From Sphingomonas sp. IC081 (GTDB lineage: Bacteria > Pseudomonadota > Alphaproteobacteria > Sphingomonadales > Sphingomonadaceae), in assembly GCF_006874585.1 (NCBI RefSeq), contig NZ_CP029762.1, forward strand, positions 403,922 through 467,921: 64,000 nucleotides of DNA, written 5' to 3'. The notes beneath the pieces were generated by a model that saw only the letters and a list, made by a program, of their open reading frames with translations, was not told the DNA's origin and made no database searches. The stretch's first letter is position 1. Every line of letters begins with the position of its first letter. A program made the position numbers and the translations under genes. Below, one piece after another: positions 1-8,456 of this stretch.

Positions 1-962
1 GTCTCGAAACGAAGCGGGCGCGGGGCGAGGGCGGCGCCCTGGGGGCCGAGGTAGCGGCGCAAGGTCGCCTCCGCATCCTCGTCCGAGCAGTGGCGGCTGG
101 AATAGACATAGCCGATGCCGCGTCGCTCGCTGAGGCCGATGTCCCAGGTCCAGCCCGCGTCATGCGCGGTCGCCAGCGTATAGGGGCGCACGGGGGCGTC
201 CGGGCAATCGTAGGGCAGCTGCAGGGCCAGTGCCCGGTCGTTGAACAGGTGGTCCGCGCAGGAGGTGAACCCGGCGCCGAGCGTCTTGCCGATGAGCAGG
301 GCGGAAAAGCCGGAGCAATCGAGGAAGAACCCGCCTGCGACGCGGCGGCCGTCCGTCAGCATCAGCGCCGCGATGTCGCCATCGGGCGCGCGTTCGGCGC
401 TAGCCACCGTGCCTTCGATCCGGGTGACGCCGGCGGCGATGGAAATGTCGCGCAGATAGTCGGCAAAGCGGGCCGCGTCGAAGTGGTAGGCGTAGTTCAT
501 CGGCCCCGAGAAATCGGGATCGCCGGGCCGCTTTGGCGCACGGCCCGCGCGGATCAGCCGTTCCTGCACGGTCACCGCATCGGCCCATGACGGGCGGGCG
601 GGGTCCTCGGCGGCGGCGATCCAGTGCGGCAGCAGCGCCTCGTCCTCGCCGCCCACCGGCATGTTGAAGGGGTGGAAGTAGCTGTCGGCACCCGTGGCCC
701 AGCCTTCGAACAGCACGCCCTGCTTGAAGGTGGCATCGGCGCGGGTGAGGAATTCCGCCTCGCCGATGCCAAGGCCCGCCAGCGTGGTGCGGATGGTGGG
801 AAACGTGCCCTCGCCCACGCCGATGATGCCGATCCGGCTGGATTCCACCAGCACGACGTCGCGCATCCCCAGCGTGCGGGCAAGGTAGGCGGCGGCCAGC
901 CATCCGGCCGTGCCGCCGCCCAGGATGACGATGCGACCGGAAGAGGGATCGTCGCTCGTCAT
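1..962 (-). CDS. Tryptophan halogenase-like flavoprotein (partial, C-terminus beyond window)
   Basis: About 320 N-terminal residues are visible. An FAD-binding GGGTAGW motif lies near residues 15-21, and TFKQGVLFEGW near residues 78-88 carries the lysine (K80) at the place of the catalytic lysine of flavin-dependent tryptophan halogenases. The usual WxWxIP motif reads GWTWDIGL, so the proline is replaced by glycine. The ATG at 962 follows AGGAC and begins 23 bp after the TonB-dependent receptor gene, so the two are probably cotranscribed. Genes of this family recur in receptor-linked sugar loci of sphingomonads and Caulobacter, where halogenation of free tryptophan has not been shown. I therefore infer a role in glycan or oligosaccharide metabolism rather than antibiotic synthesis. 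The family call is firm; substrate and reaction are unknown. Confidence 0.85.
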   Translation of the reverse strand, partial: MTSDDPSSGRIVILGGGTAGWLAAAYLARTLGMRDVVLVESSRIGIIGVGEGTFPTIRTTLAGLGIGEAEFLTRADATFKQGVLFEGWATGADSYFHPFNMPVGGEDEALLPHWIAAAEDPARPSWADAVTVQERLIRAGRAPKRPGDPDFSGPMNYAYHFDAARFADYLRDISIAAGVTRIEGTVASAERAPDGDIAALMLTDGRRVAGGFFLDCSGFSALLIGKTLGAGFTSCADHLFNDRALALQLPYDCPDAPVRPYTLATAHDAGWTWDIGLSERRGIGYVYSSRHCSDEDAEATLRRYLGPQGAALAPRPLRFE

Positions 963-985
963 GGTCCTGTCCTTTCAGTGGCCGG

Positions 986-3451
986 TCAGAAGCTGGCGCG
1001 GGCGCGCAGGCCCCAGGTCCGCGGCGGCTGCAGGTTCGAGAGGAACACCGGATCGTAGCGCGGCGCGCCAAAGGCGCCGGCACCGGTGCGGATGTGCCCG
1101 TTCTCGATGTTCTGGACAAAGGCCTCGACCGTGTACTTGTCGTCCGCCGTGGTGAAGCGGATCGAGGCGTCGGAGCGGAAGTAGGCCTTCTGCTTGTCCC
1201 ACGAGGTGCCGTTGGTGCCGCGATCGGGCATGTTGTCGTCCGGATCGTTGGCATTCACGAAGGGATTGGCATCGCCGTTGAAGTAGCTCAGCCAGCTGCG
1301 TGTCTCGTAGTGGGTGGTGACGCGCGGGGTGATCCGGGCGCCGCTCGCCAGCACGAAGTCATGCTCGTAGCTTGCCGTTGCCGAGAAGCGCGGGGCATGG
1401 GCCAGTTCGTTGCCCCTCAGCTGCACGATCGAGGACTGCTTGCTGCCGTCGTAGAGGCGGCCGTCGACGCTTTCGAGATCCTCCAGCCGGGTCTTCTGCA
1501 GGGTGGCGGAAAGGTTCAGGCGGTCGTTGCCAGTCAGCGCCGCGCTCATTTCCGCTTCCAGGCCGTAAGCCTTCGCGCCCTTGGCGTTCTGGGTGATCAT
1601 CTGGCTGCGGATGACGTTGCCTTCATCGTCGCGGAAGGTGACCGCCTGGTTCACCTGGTATCCCTTGAAGTCGGAATAGTAGGCGGCCAGGTTCAGCGTC
1701 AGGCGGCGGTCGAACATGCGGGTCTTGAGGCCGACTTCGTAGTTGGTCAGCGTTTCCGGATCGGTGAGGCCCGCATTGTCCTGGATGTTGCCCGACTTGA
1801 AGCCGGTCGAGATGCTGGCGTAGCCCAGCGTGTCGGCGGCGATGTCGGCATCGACGCGGGCAAGGTAGGTCAGCTTGTCCCACTTGCCTTTCACATCGTT
1901 GCTGGAGATCGCGTAGCCGGGCAGCAGGTCGACCAGTTCGGCGGCCGTCGCACCCGGATAGGCGCCGAAGATCCCGCCCTGGCAGGCGTCGGCGGGCAGG
2001 GTGTCGGGGCAATGGTCGAACATGACGTTGCGGCCGCCGACGTCCTTCTTCTTGTCCGAAGTGTAGCGCAGGCCGCCGGTCACGCGCAGCCAGTCGGCGG
2101 CGTGCCACACGGCCTGGCCGAAGGCGGCGCGGCTGTCGATCTGGCGATCGGCCTGGATGAAGCTGCCCGCCCAGCTGAAGGTGCCGTCGCGGTAGCCGTT
2201 GCGCTGGTCGATATCGAAGCGGATCTTGTTCTTTTCGTGGCTGTAGTAGGCGCCCAGGATCCAGTCGATGGCGTTGTCGCCCGAGGACTTGAGCTGGAGC
2301 TCGTGGCTCTGGAAGTCGTAGCGCGACCAGACCGTGGCGTTCTCGTTGAAGGCGCCGAGCGGCAGGTCGTTGCCGCTGGCGTCCACTTCCCCGGTTGGCG
2401 GGAGCGCGCCGGCGTCGGCATCGGTGCGGGTGCTGCCGCCGATGCGGGACCAGCCGGCGATGTAGCTGAGCTGGATGCCGTCGGTGACGTCATAGTTCAT
2501 GGTACTGCGGACCGCCACCGAGTAACGGTCGGTATCGGGCGCGGTATCGCTGAGCGTCGACCAGCGCCTGGTGCCCGCGCGCGGGGTCTGGAGCAGGCCG
2601 ATCACCGGGGCCCCGTCGTCCCAGAAGGCTTCGCCGGAGAGGTTCCAGGAAAAGCGCTCGCCCGGCTGCCAGAGCATCGAGACGCGGCCCGAGCGCTGGT
2701 CGGCGGCGTAGTACTTCTTGCCCGAGGTGACAAAGGCGGACTTGTTGATGCCGGCGACATCGGGCGCGGGCTGATAGTCGGCATAACCGTCATGCCGGTC
2801 GCTGACGAAGGCAACGCGGAAGGCCAGCGTGTCGGTGACCGGGATGTTGATCGCGCCGCGCACGCCGAACCGGTCGTAATTGCCCGCGGTGACTTCGACA
2901 TTGCCCTCGAACACGCCGAGCCTGGGCTTGGCGGAGATCAGGCTGAGCGCGCCGACGGTGGCGTTGCGGCCGAACAGCGTGCCCTGCGGCCCGCGCAGCA
3001 CTTCGACGCGTTCCATGTCGTACATCAGCACCGAGGCGCCCTGCGAACGCGGGGAGTAGATGCCGTCGACATAGATGGCGACTTCCGGGTCGGCCACTTC
3101 GGTATAGGCGCTGTCGTTGCCGATGCCGCGCAGCGTCAGCAGCACGGCGGACTGGTCACCCTGCTGGTTGAACTGGAGCGAGGGCACGAAACGCGCAAGG
3201 TCGGTCACGTCCTTCACGCCGTTCTTGGTCAGGGTGTCCTGGCTGAAGGCCGAGATGGCGATCGGTGTGGACTGCAGGGTGGTTTCGCGGCGCGTGGCGG
3301 TGACGATGATGTCGCCGTCGGAAACGGTCACCGGCGCGGCGGCCGGCAGTGCGGCTGCCTGCGGTACAGCTGCCTCTTGGGCGTGCGCTGCGGATACGGA
3401 AAAAAGACAAGCCGCGAGCGCCGTGCCCGCGACGAGATCGTGCCTCGTCAT
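986..3451 (-). CDS. TonB-dependent outer membrane receptor, probably for pectin oligosaccharides
   Basis: The protein has 821 residues: a signal peptide ending at AHAQ (about residue 25), a plug domain (roughly residues 50-165, with DIIVTATRRE and the VEVLRGPQGTLFGRNA signature), and a beta-barrel ending in the aromatic residue of RARASF. It would take up a large ligand across the outer membrane using TonB energy. The ATG at 3451 was chosen because GGGAGGA stands just upstream and the signal peptide starts there; longer in-frame extensions would read through the promoter and operators. The halogenase-like gene follows, and the transporter, LacI regulator and PL11 lyase lie on the other side. 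Context points to rhamnogalacturonan fragments as ligand, which is inference. Confidence 0.9.
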   Translation of the reverse strand: MTRHDLVAGTALAACLFSVSAAHAQEAAVPQAAALPAAAPVTVSDGDIIVTATRRETTLQSTPIAISAFSQDTLTKNGVKDVTDLARFVPSLQFNQQGDQSAVLLTLRGIGNDSAYTEVADPEVAIYVDGIYSPRSQGASVLMYDMERVEVLRGPQGTLFGRNATVGALSLISAKPRLGVFEGNVEVTAGNYDRFGVRGAINIPVTDTLAFRVAFVSDRHDGYADYQPAPDVAGINKSAFVTSGKKYYAADQRSGRVSMLWQPGERFSWNLSGEAFWDDGAPVIGLLQTPRAGTRRWSTLSDTAPDTDRYSVAVRSTMNYDVTDGIQLSYIAGWSRIGGSTRTDADAGALPPTGEVDASGNDLPLGAFNENATVWSRYDFQSHELQLKSSGDNAIDWILGAYYSHEKNKIRFDIDQRNGYRDGTFSWAGSFIQADRQIDSRAAFGQAVWHAADWLRVTGGLRYTSDKKKDVGGRNVMFDHCPDTLPADACQGGIFGAYPGATAAELVDLLPGYAISSNDVKGKWDKLTYLARVDADIAADTLGYASISTGFKSGNIQDNAGLTDPETLTNYEVGLKTRMFDRRLTLNLAAYYSDFKGYQVNQAVTFRDDEGNVIRSQMITQNAKGAKAYGLEAEMSAALTGNDRLNLSATLQKTRLEDLESVDGRLYDGSKQSSIVQLRGNELAHAPRFSATASYEHDFVLASGARITPRVTTHYETRSWLSYFNGDANPFVNANDPDDNMPDRGTNGTSWDKQKAYFRSDASIRFTTADDKYTVEAFVQNIENGHIRTGAGAFGAPRYDPVFLSNLQPPRTWGLRARASF

Positions 3452-3500
3452 GAAATCCTCCCAATGTGTTTCTACTTTGTGAGGCTGCAATGACCCGATC

Positions 3501-3540
3501 CTGACAACGATGTCAACCGTCATTCTGACATCGTTGTCAG
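3501..3540. promoter_or_regulatory. Doublet of LacI-family operators in divergent promoter
   Basis: CTGACAACGATGTCA (3501-3515) and its exact reverse complement TGACATCGTTGTCAG (3526-3540) flank a 10-bp spacer. Each arm is itself a near-perfect 14-bp dyad, TGACAWCGWTGTCA, with the central CG typical of LacI-family operators. The two dyad centres are 24 bp apart. The site lies 50 bp upstream of the receptor start and 75 bp upstream of the transporter start, and the LacI gene is 1.3 kb away. A -35-like TTGACA lies within one copy in the receptor direction. Confidence 0.75.
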
Positions 3541-3614
3541 TTTGGCGGCCGTCCGTGTCGATTTTGTCGATCTTGCGATTTGCCATCTCTGGAGCGGTGC
3601 CATAGGTCTGCACG

Positions 3615-4880
3615 ATGTCTTGTGCCGCCTCTTCCAGCACGATCCCGGCGACGGCTTCGGACCCCGCCGAATCCGTGGTCCGGCGGCTGCTGGCGCTCTC
3701 GGTCGGGGTGTTTTTCATCGGCGGTTTCCTGAGCGCCTCGGTCAGCCTGCTGGTGCCGCAGCTCAAGTCGGTTCTGGCGCTGGACTACGGCAAGGTGCTG
3801 CTGGTCCAGTTCGCGTTTCATGCCAGCTACCTGCTCTTTGCGCTGCCCGCCGCGCTCGCCGTCGTGCGAATCGGCTACATGCGGGCGATCGCCTCGGGGC
3901 TGGCGGTGATGGCGGCGGGCTGCCTGGCCTTGGCGGCGGCGCAGGGCCTGCGGGACTTCGCGCTCATTCTCGGCGCCCTGTTGCTGCTGTCCTCGGGGCA
4001 GACGGTGTTGCAGATCGCGTCGAATACTGTCGTCACCGTGATCGGGCCGTCGCGCCGCTCCGCGTTCCGGCTCAATCTGCTGCAAGGTTTCAATTCGCTG
4101 GGAACGGTGCTCGGCCCGCTGGTGAGCGCGCCGTTCCTGCTCGCCGACGTTTACCGGGGAGAGGGGCGGGACACGGCCGCGGCCTTGCCGTTCGTGGCGA
4201 CCGGCGCGGTTCTGGCGGTTCTCGCGGTAGTCTACCTGCGTCATCGCCGCTTGCTGGCGCGGGAGGACGCTGGGGGCGGGACGCGGGCCGATAACCGCCT
4301 CCGGCAGATCCTTGCGGTGCTGCGGGACCGCCAGCTGTGCTGGGGCATCTTTGCCATCTTTGTCTACGTCGGCGCGGAAGTGACGGTCGGCACACTGATG
4401 ACCAACGTGCTGATGCTGCCAGAACGACTGGGCCTGTCGCCGGTGAGCGCCGGGCGGCTGGTCAGCTTCTACTGGGCGGGCGCCATGGCCGGGCGTTTTG
4501 CCGGAGCCTGGCTGATGACACGGATCGCCGAGGCGCGGCTGCTGCTTGTTGCGGCGGTGGCGGCGGGCGTTCTGGCAGCGGCGGCGGCAGGACTTCCCGG
4601 CGCGGCGGGGGCTGCGGCGCTCATCGCCATCGGCCTGTGCAACGCGATCATGTATCCCACGATCTACGCCCTGGCGATGCCCGCCGATGCGGCCGACGCG
4701 CCGCTCGCGTCGATGTGGCTGTGCATGGCCGTGGTGGGAGGCGCGATCGTGCCGTTGTTGACCGGGGCGGCGGCGGATGCCATCGGCCTCCTGCCGGCCT
4801 TGCTGCTGCCCGCGCTCTGCTATGCCGGGGTCGCGCTGTTTGCGGCGATGTGTCTGCGGCCAGGAAAGATGTCGGCATGA
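3615..4880 (+). CDS. MFS sugar transporter, FHS (FucP-like) family
   Basis: The protein has 421 residues and about twelve hydrophobic segments, the length expected for a major facilitator. The first half reads like the fucose/glucose/galactose:H+ symporter family: a long first helix (GGFLSASVSLLVPQLK), QFAFHASYLLFALPAA, and the block around residues 135-170 with RLNLLQGFNSLGTVLGP. It probably imports a monosaccharide or small uronide released from pectin by proton symport across the inner membrane. The stop codon overlaps the start of the LacI gene as ATGA, so the two are translationally coupled. The start is the first ATG of the frame after the operators; only a weak AGG precedes it. The substrate cannot be told from sequence. 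Confidence 0.85.
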   Translation: MSCAASSSTIPATASDPAESVVRRLLALSVGVFFIGGFLSASVSLLVPQLKSVLALDYGKVLLVQFAFHASYLLFALPAALAVVRIGYMRAIASGLAVMAAGCLALAAAQGLRDFALILGALLLLSSGQTVLQIASNTVVTVIGPSRRSAFRLNLLQGFNSLGTVLGPLVSAPFLLADVYRGEGRDTAAALPFVATGAVLAVLAVVYLRHRRLLAREDAGGGTRADNRLRQILAVLRDRQLCWGIFAIFVYVGAEVTVGTLMTNVLMLPERLGLSPVSAGRLVSFYWAGAMAGRFAGAWLMTRIAEARLLLVAAVAAGVLAAAAAGLPGAAGAAALIAIGLCNAIMYPTIYALAMPADAADAPLASMWLCMAVVGGAIVPLLTGAAADAIGLLPALLLPALCYAGVALFAAMCLRPGKMSA

Positions 4881-5932
4881 GTGTTGTCACGATCAAGGAT
4901 GTCGCGGCCCGCGCCGGTGTCTCGCCCAAGACGGTGTCGCGTGTCATCAATGGCGAGGCGCACGTGCGCGCGGAACTGCGCGAGGCGGTGCAGCGGGTGG
5001 TTGCCGAGCTGGACTATCGCCCCAACGCCTTTGCCCGCAGCCTGTCGAGTTCGCGGTCCTATCTGCTCGGGCTGTTCATCGACGATCCGGTGTCGGGGTA
5101 TGCGGCGGATATCCAGCACGGGGCGCTGATCGGCTGCCGTTCGCGCAGCTATCACCTGGTGGTGGAACCGGTCGACCTGTCCGTCCGGGGCTGGGCGGAC
5201 GAAGTGCGGGCCGCCATCGCGGCGCTGCGGCTGGACGGCGCGATCGTGGCGCCGCCGATCTGCGACGATCCCGAATTGATGGCGATCTTTGCCGAGGCAG
5301 CCGTGCCGACCGTGCTGGTGGCGCCGAGCGCGGCGCCGCCCGGGGTGGGGACGGTGCGCATGGACGACCGCCTCGCGGCGCGGGAGATGACGGAGCACCT
5401 GCTGGGCCTGGGGCACCGCGCCATCGCGTTTATCCAGGGGCCGGTGACGCACAGTGCCTCGGCCCGGCGCGAGGAGGGGTTCCGGGCGGCGATGGCCGGA
5501 GCGGGGGCCGGAGCGGGGGCCGGAGCGGGGGGCGCGGTCGACGAGCGGCTGGTCGTGCGCGGCGATTTCACCTCGCGCGCGGGGATGGAGCTTGGCGAAA
5601 GCCTGGTGACCCTGCCCGAGCCGCCGAGCGCGATCTTTGCCTCGAACGACGACATGGCGCTTGGAGTCCTGATTGCGGCGATGAAATGCGGGATTCCGGT
5701 GCCCGAGCGCCTCTCGGTCTGCGGGTTCGACGATGCCCCCTCGTCGCGCACCGCCTGGCCGCAGATCACGACCGTGCGGCAACCCAAGGCGGAGATGGCC
5801 AAGGCGGCGGTGGACATCCTGGCCGATCCGCGTTTCCGCCGCGAGGGAAGTGCGGCCGGGGCGGACTTCCAGTTCAGGCTCGCGCATGAACTGGTGCTGC
5901 GGGGAAGCACCGGCCCGTTGTTTCCCCGCTGA
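4877..5932 (+). CDS. LacI-family transcriptional regulator of the pectin locus
   Basis: The protein has 351 residues. The N-terminal LacI helix-turn-helix (residues 4-24, IKDVAARAGVSPKTVSRVIN) is followed by a hinge helix (YRPNAFARSLSS) and a periplasmic-binding-protein-like effector domain with ASNDDMALGVL and a C-terminal LAHELVLRGST. It starts at the ATG overlapping the transporter stop codon. By neighbourhood it should bind the two TGACAWCGWTGTCA sites at 3501-3540 and repress the receptor-halogenase and transporter-LacI units until a pectin-derived sugar binds. A run of three 12-bp repeats adds a glycine-alanine stretch (about residues 206-218) inside the effector domain. Confidence 0.9.
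   Translation: MSVVTIKDVAARAGVSPKTVSRVINGEAHVRAELREAVQRVVAELDYRPNAFARSLSSSRSYLLGLFIDDPVSGYAADIQHGALIGCRSRSYHLVVEPVDLSVRGWADEVRAAIAALRLDGAIVAPPICDDPELMAIFAEAAVPTVLVAPSAAPPGVGTVRMDDRLAAREMTEHLLGLGHRAIAFIQGPVTHSASARREEGFRAAMAGAGAGAGAGAGGAVDERLVVRGDFTSRAGMELGESLVTLPEPPSAIFASNDDMALGVLIAAMKCGIPVPERLSVCGFDDAPSSRTAWPQITTVRQPKAEMAKAAVDILADPRFRREGSAAGADFQFRLAHELVLRGSTGPLFPR
5494..5529 (+). repeat. Three tandem copies of a 12-bp unit inside the LacI gene
   Basis: GGCCGGAGCGGG is repeated exactly three times (5494-5505, 5506-5517, 5518-5529). It encodes Ala-Gly-Ala-Gly repeats. The unit length is a multiple of three, so slippage would change protein length without a frameshift. Confidence 0.9.
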
Positions 5933-6020
5933 GCGTCTGTTCGGAAAATGTCCGAAAGGGCGCTGTGAGAGCGGCGCCAGCCCGATGATCCGGGCGCAGC
6001 CATTGCTGCGGCGGTCAGGC

Positions 6021-7964
6021 TCACTTGCCGCCGGGCGGCGGCGCGCCGAGGTAGAAGCCGGTGTGCGGCGGCTGGTTGTAGGCGGTGTTCTGCCAGGCCA
6101 CGCCCGCGCGGTAGACCGGGTCCTGCATCAGCGAGACGAAACGATGCGCGGTCGGGTAGGGCGTGGTGTAGATGCGCAGTTCCCGGTTGTCGGCGCGGCG
6201 CCAGATCACTTCCTCGCGCCAGTCGCCGATAAGGTCGGCCTGGAGCGCGGGTGTCGCCTTGGTGCCGTTGTTCGCGGCGAGTCCTTCCGGGGCCAGCAGC
6301 GGCGTCGCGACGCCGCGCTCCCAGTCCCACTTGGAGATCGTCGTACCGTCCAGCAATTCGCGCAGCAGGTCGCCGTCCCACCAGATCGCGAAGTTGGTCT
6401 GGCGCGGACGCGGGCCGATCGGCTGGCCCCGGGTGTCCAGCAGGCGGTCGGAATTGGAGGCCCAGAACTCCTCGCCGTAATGGCGCGGATCGATATCGGC
6501 GGAGAGGCCGCGCCCGGTGTCTTCGCGGGCGGGGGTGGTCCACAGCACGTCGCCGCTGCGCGCATCGAGCAGCGCCGAACCGATTCCGCCGTTGCGGCGG
6601 ATATCCTCGAAGACGCCGAACTTTTCGAGGCCGGGGCGGGCGGGGTCAAGCTCGCCCACATGCATGGTGTCGCCGTGGAACAGCGGCCGGGTCCACAGGC
6701 CCTTGCCGTCGTCGTCGAGCGCCATCGAGCCGTAGATCACCTCGTCACGGCCATCGCCGTCGACATCGGCGACCGATAGCTGGTGGTTGCCGCGACCGGC
6801 ATAGTCGGCGTTGCCGGGGCTGGAACTGTCGAACAGCCACCGGCGGGTCAGCTTGCCGCCGCGCCAGTCCCACGCGGCGACGGCGGTGCGGGCGTAGTAG
6901 CCGCGTCCGAAGACCATGCTGGGCAAGCGCCCGTCGAGGTAGGCGACCCCGGCGAGATAGCGGTCGGAGCGATTGGCGTAGCCGTCCCCCCATGCGGCGG
7001 CGAGTTGTTCGGGTGTGGGATTGCCGCCGGGATAGCGCGGCGGATCATACGGTGCGGTGGCGAGCGCCTTGCCGGTCAGGCCCTCGAAGACCGTGAGGTA
7101 CTCCGGCCCCTTGACGATGCGTCCCTGCATCGGGGCGACCTTGGTGCCGTCGGCGAGGACCTTGGCGCCGGTGCGGTCCTGCTGCGGCACTTCACCGCCG
7201 CTGCTGCGCCAGTCCGCCGCGGGATCGCCGATCACTTTGCCGGTGCCGTCGAGTGTGCCATCGGCGGTTTTCATTGCGACTTCGGCGCGGCCGTCGCCGT
7301 CGAAATCGAAGACGAGGAACTGCGTATAGTGGGCGCCCGCGCGGATGTTGCGCCCCAGGTCGATGCGCCAGAGCCTTGTGCCGTCAAGCTTGTACGCGTC
7401 GAGGAAGACGTCGCCGGTATAGCCGGTGTGGGCATTGTCGTGGCTGTTGGTGGGATCCCACTTGAGCACGATCTCGTACTGCCCGTCGCCGTCGAGATCG
7501 CCTGCGCCGGCATCGTTGGCGGTGTAGGAATAGGCTTCGCCTGCCGGCGTCACGCCGTCGGCGGGCGGAACCAGCGGGATCGAGAGGTAACCCCTGGTCC
7601 ACGACATCGCAGGCTGCGGACCGGCACGATCGCCGATGCGTTCCACCGCATAAGTGCTTTGCGGTGTGCCCTTCACATCCACGAACGCCGTCGCCGCGCC
7701 GGGGCGGGTGACATGGACCGGCTTGCCGTCGCGCAGCACGCGGAAACGCGCATCTTTCGGATCGCTGGCAAGCAGCCGCCAGTCCACGAGGATGCCGGAG
7801 GTCTGGGCCGGAACGGCGACCGCGCCGCGATCCAGCCGTTCCGCCGGGCTGCGCTCATCGGCAACGCGCGCGAGGGCGGGCTGTGCGCTTGCGGCTTGCG
7901 GGAGGATCGGCTGGATGGCCACAAGGCCGAGCAGGGGCGCAAACGTGCGGATCGGTGCCGCCAT
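6021..7964 (-). CDS. Rhamnogalacturonan endolyase, polysaccharide lyase family 11
   Basis: The protein has about 647 residues with a signal peptide ending near ASAQP. The N-terminal domain (RLLASDPKDARFRVLRDG) is followed by the PL11 beta-propeller rich in Ca2+-binding DxDxDG repeats: AGDLDGDGQYEIVLKWDPTNS, VFDFDGDGRAEVAMKTADGT and VADVDGDGRDEVIYGSMALDD. This is the layout of the YesW/YesX rhamnogalacturonan lyases, which cleave the rhamnose-galacturonate backbone by beta-elimination. It should act in the periplasm or outside the cell and supply oligomers to the nearby receptor. I prefer the ATG at 7964, nine bases after GGAGG, over the ATG at 7973 that abuts the ribosome site. The gene runs towards the LacI gene and has its own promoter region. 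Confidence 0.93.
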   Translation of the reverse strand: MAAPIRTFAPLLGLVAIQPILPQAASAQPALARVADERSPAERLDRGAVAVPAQTSGILVDWRLLASDPKDARFRVLRDGKPVHVTRPGAATAFVDVKGTPQSTYAVERIGDRAGPQPAMSWTRGYLSIPLVPPADGVTPAGEAYSYTANDAGAGDLDGDGQYEIVLKWDPTNSHDNAHTGYTGDVFLDAYKLDGTRLWRIDLGRNIRAGAHYTQFLVFDFDGDGRAEVAMKTADGTLDGTGKVIGDPAADWRSSGGEVPQQDRTGAKVLADGTKVAPMQGRIVKGPEYLTVFEGLTGKALATAPYDPPRYPGGNPTPEQLAAAWGDGYANRSDRYLAGVAYLDGRLPSMVFGRGYYARTAVAAWDWRGGKLTRRWLFDSSSPGNADYAGRGNHQLSVADVDGDGRDEVIYGSMALDDDGKGLWTRPLFHGDTMHVGELDPARPGLEKFGVFEDIRRNGGIGSALLDARSGDVLWTTPAREDTGRGLSADIDPRHYGEEFWASNSDRLLDTRGQPIGPRPRQTNFAIWWDGDLLRELLDGTTISKWDWERGVATPLLAPEGLAANNGTKATPALQADLIGDWREEVIWRRADNRELRIYTTPYPTAHRFVSLMQDPVYRAGVAWQNTAYNQPPHTGFYLGAPPPGGK

Positions 7965-7983
7965 TTCGTACATCCTCCGGGCG

Positions 7984-8008
7984 TTGGATCGCCATGATCC
8001 AAATTATA
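7984..8008 (-). promoter_or_regulatory. Candidate promoter and operator of the PL11 lyase gene
   Basis: On the minus strand a perfect -10-like TATAAT (8003-8008) is followed at the expected start of transcription by the inverted repeat TTGGATC-GCCAT-GATCCAA (7984-8002). No convincing -35 box is seen. The dyad differs from the LacI sites of the same locus, so another regulator or an RNA hairpin may be involved. Confidence 0.5.
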
Positions 8009-8456
8009 ATATTGCATCCCACATATCGGTTTGGCAGGCGGGCGTCTAGGCTAACCATGCCGCTGCGATCGCGCTGGACATCGCCGGGCGGCCGGATGCG
8101 GCACCGACATGACAATGTGTCCACGGCGTGGAATGGCGGGGAAGACCTGCTATCGGTATGGACAAGGGGAGCGGCTGCGTGTCATTGCCCCGTGCCGACG
8201 GCGGCTCACCGGCAACGGACCGCGTCAGGATGATGGGTTTCGATCGTTGATGCCTTGCCAAACGTTTGCTCTTGCAATCGAAACAGTAAGGCCTAGCGAT
8301 GGTGCCGGTATCTCTGCGGGCGAGCTTTCGCGGGGGCACTTCCCGCAGTCGCCGCGTTGCACCGCGGTGAACGGCTGGTGGCGCGGCTGGTCTTTGCCCG
8401 CGAAAGAAACCGGGTCTCCGGCTTGAACTCGATGCGTTTGGCGGAATTATAGCTTC
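8009..8456. other. Intergenic region without a recognised gene
   Basis: About 450 bases separate the lyase promoter from the HWE kinase. Short open frames occur on both strands, but none has a ribosome site or recognisable protein features. It probably holds the kinase promoter; I see no clear box. Confidence 0.4.

Noticed and set aside
1094-3493. Open frame of about 800 codons on the plus strand opposite the first TonB-dependent receptor
   Set aside because: It mirrors a well-supported receptor gene, has no domain signature and is a by-product of high GC; the same holds for long frames opposite the genes near 31.2-33.2, 49.5-51.1 and 52.5-54.1 kb.
5494-5529. Direct repeats as a CRISPR-like array
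   Set aside because: Units are 12 bp without spacers and lie in a coding frame.
5940-5956. TTCGGA-N5-TCCGAA as terminator between the LacI and PL11 genes
   Set aside because: Six-bp arms and no T-run on either strand; too weak to call.
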